Shown here: positions 5,084-5,102 of the stretch, in pieces
Layout: the number at the start of each line of letters is the position of its first letter
How positions within the stretch are numbered: position 1 is the stretch's first letter
Notes under the pieces: generated by a model
The model's database searches: none
Told to the model about the DNA's origin: nothing
Seen by the model: only the letters and a program-made list of their open reading frames with translations
Translations under genes and position numbers: made by a program
Assembly: GCA_900541985.1 (NCBI GenBank)
Contig: UQLX01000059.1
Coordinates: forward strand, 1 to 5,102
Reading direction: 5' to 3'
Length of the DNA: 5,102 nt
From: an uncultured Blautia sp.
GTDB taxonomy: Bacteria; Bacillota; Clostridia; Lachnospirales; Lachnospiraceae

Positions 5084-5102
5084 TTACAGTCTTTATGTAC
5101 CA

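Larger units (their letters stand above)
4291..5102. other. AT-rich tract without a convincing intact gene
   Basis: About 800 bp of strongly AT-rich DNA. The longest open frame (64 codons from a TTG at 4344, +) has no ribosome binding site and reads as AT-driven residues rather than a protein. A 15-of-16-bp direct repeat is present: GCATATATTTCCATAT at 4377-4392 and GCATATATTTCTATAT at 4416-4431. Between about 4620 and 4810 both strands contain short protein-like frames broken by one stop: plus 4627-4806, stop at 4684-4686; minus 4739-4623, one TAA after ten codons. Two such overlapping frames cannot both be real, so this may be decayed coding DNA whose frame I cannot fix. The tract could be an eroded gene region or the edge of an inserted element. 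Confidence 0.5.

Noticed and set aside
1..5102. CRISPR array, tRNA or rRNA genes, complete insertion sequence
   Set aside because: No regularly spaced repeats, no cloverleaf or ribosomal signature, and no transposase frame were seen on either strand.

Overview
The window looks like the chromosome of a low-GC Gram-positive anaerobe of the Clostridia, most likely a Lachnospiraceae-type gut bacterium. That guess rests on strong AGGAG-type ribosome binding sites, AT-rich spacers with sigma-A-like promoters, the style of the XRE regulator, and the shortened form of GMP synthase. The genus is not resolvable by eye.

Layout: a small XRE-type regulator (78-527, +) converges on three leftward genes. 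In the order they are met from the left these are a GMP synthase (guaA, 771-2063, -), a sugar-type periplasmic binding protein (2231-3313, -) and an RluA-family pseudouridine synthase (3469-4182, -). Each leftward gene has its own ribosome binding site and 150-170 bp of upstream spacer. The binding-protein gene ends in a clear intrinsic terminator, so these look like separate transcription units and not an operon. A terminator hairpin at 580-629 sits between the convergent regulator and guaA. The last 800-900 bp (about 4291-5102) are very AT-rich with no convincing intact gene. They hold several perfect inverted repeats and short interrupted reading frames that may be decayed coding sequence.

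Functionally, guaA makes GMP from XMP, the pseudouridine synthase modifies RNA, and the binding protein probably senses or binds a small sugar-like ligand outside the membrane. No transporter ATPase or permease lies next to it, so it is an orphan here. The genes do not form one pathway.

The most notable point is that the GMP synthase keeps an intact ATP-pyrophosphatase and dimerisation half, but its glutaminase half is about 90 residues short and lacks the catalytic cysteine. It should need free ammonia or a partner amidotransferase. The second point is the setting at the 3' end of guaA, a known insertion hotspot for integrative elements. It is flanked here by short direct repeats and a mobile-element-style XRE regulator. 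I did not find a convincing new multi-gene system.
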